NCBI RefSeq assembly: GCF_025909975.1
Contig: NZ_JAPCIO010000008.1
Coordinates: 52,827 to 116,826, forward strand
Reading direction: 5' to 3'
Length of the DNA stretch: 64,000 nt
From: Flavobacterium lacisediminis
GTDB lineage: Bacteria > Bacteroidota > Bacteroidia > Flavobacteriales > Flavobacteriaceae
In this document: piece after piece, positions 63,850-64,000 of the stretch
Position numbering within the stretch: position 1 is the stretch's first letter
How the letters are laid out: each line of letters opens with the position of its first letter
Notes under the pieces: generated by a model
Database searches by the model: none
Told to the model about the DNA's origin: nothing
What the model saw: the letters and a program-made list of their open reading frames with translations, nothing else
Translations under genes and position numbers: made by a program

Positions 63850-63890
63850 CTCCGCTAGAGTGAGTGTCCCGCTCGCGTTAGCCTTTCATG
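63850..63890 (+). repeat. Second GC-rich repeat fragment
   Basis: CTCCGCTAGAGTGAGTGTCC and CGCTCGCGTTAGCC stand out from the AT-rich surroundings directly after the 55-codon ORF. It resembles the fragment at 63468-63560 in composition but I could not align the two base by base. Confidence 0.3.
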
Positions 63891-63905
63891 AAGTATATAA
63901 ACAAC

Positions 63906-63932
63906 AAAATCACCCTATTGAGGTGGTTTTTT
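63906..63932 (+). terminator. Weak terminator-like hairpin
   Basis: AAAATCACC and GGTGGTTTT pair with one mismatch around a 7-nt loop, followed by T. A short GTCTC/GAGAC hairpin lies next to it at 63934-63946. Confidence 0.45.
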
Positions 63933-63962
63933 AGTCTCGTAGAGACGCTATATTAATAACAA

Positions 63963-63992
63963 AAAAGCCCTATCAAAACTGATAGGGCTTTT
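63963..63992. terminator. Strong bidirectional terminator at window end
   Basis: AAAAGCCCTATCA and TGATAGGGCTTTT form a perfect 13-bp stem with a 4-nt loop. It probably ends a gene that lies beyond the window on the minus strand, or the small ORF upstream. Confidence 0.85.
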
Positions 63993-64000
63993 CAAAAGAA

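Noticed and set aside
1..64000. CRISPR array, rRNA, tRNA or prophage
   Set aside because: No regularly spaced repeats, cloverleaf-like genes, rRNA stretches or phage genes were seen when scanning both strands by eye; a dedicated search was not possible.

Overview
This 64 kb window comes from an AT-rich chromosome of the family Flavobacteriaceae, most likely Flavobacterium or a close relative. The signs are recurring promoter boxes close to the Bacteroidota consensus TAnnTTTG (several as TAACTTTG or TATCTTTG), no obvious Shine-Dalgarno sequences, many lipoproteins whose lipobox Cys is followed directly by polar residues, a TonB-receptor/DUF4249 pair, a type III glutamine synthetase, a fused CcsBA protein and DUF families typical of this group. 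The gene layout is ordinary chromosomal housekeeping with short intergenic gaps. I saw no rRNA, tRNA, CRISPR array, prophage or insertion sequence.

Layout. 1-8.2 kb: 3' end of a TonB-dependent receptor with its DUF4249 lipoprotein, thiamine pyrophosphokinase, a PagL-like outer-membrane deacylase, uvrB, and small DUF genes. 8.3-18.3 kb: VOC and TerB-like proteins, an exported esterase, menD, a GNAT enzyme, a lipoprotein glutathione peroxidase, the 1068-residue cytochrome c maturation protein CcsBA, and birA. 18.3-23.9 kb: a co-directional block rsfS-ftsH, then LUD protein-cdsA-psd-acyl-CoA-binding protein, followed by a lipoprotein superoxide dismutase; this links protein quality control with phospholipid synthesis. 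23.9-31.8 kb: an FN3-like surface lipoprotein, a membrane-anchored winged-helix regulator divergent from a secreted protein, glutamine synthetase III and small proteins. 31.8-40.9 kb: the fused isobutyryl-CoA mutase IcmF, two lipoproteins, a minus-strand pyrF/BtuF-like/hydrolase group, and prfA. 41-43.8 kb: a siderophore receptor with a PepSY membrane partner, preceded by ATTTA/TAAAT palindromes. 43.9-44.6 kb: a cassette-like unit with inverted ends and one small membrane ORF. 44.7-52.9 kb: pepD, a DUF3810 membrane protein, type II NADH dehydrogenase, an ECF sigma factor operon with a TraB/GumN protein, an acyltransferase and a Nudix CoA pyrophosphatase. 53-56.2 kb: a packed msrB-DinB-NRDE-ATP-grasp operon. 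56.3-63.4 kb: an operon of a TPR/MORN-repeat exported protein, an intact transglutaminase-type DUF3857 protein and a paralogue that has lost all three catalytic residues. 63.4-64 kb: terminators, degenerate repeat debris and one 55-residue ORF.

Themes. Three antioxidant enzymes (glutathione peroxidase, Fe/Mn superoxide dismutase, MsrB) each carry a lipoprotein signal, which suggests an envelope-tethered oxidative-stress defence. The least explained elements are the cassette-like unit at 43.9-44.6 kb, the dispersed AGTCGCAGT inverted repeat (13.46 and 47.33 kb), and the MORN/transglutaminase/pseudo-transglutaminase operon. Functions are inferred by recognising motifs and families by eye; no database search was run.
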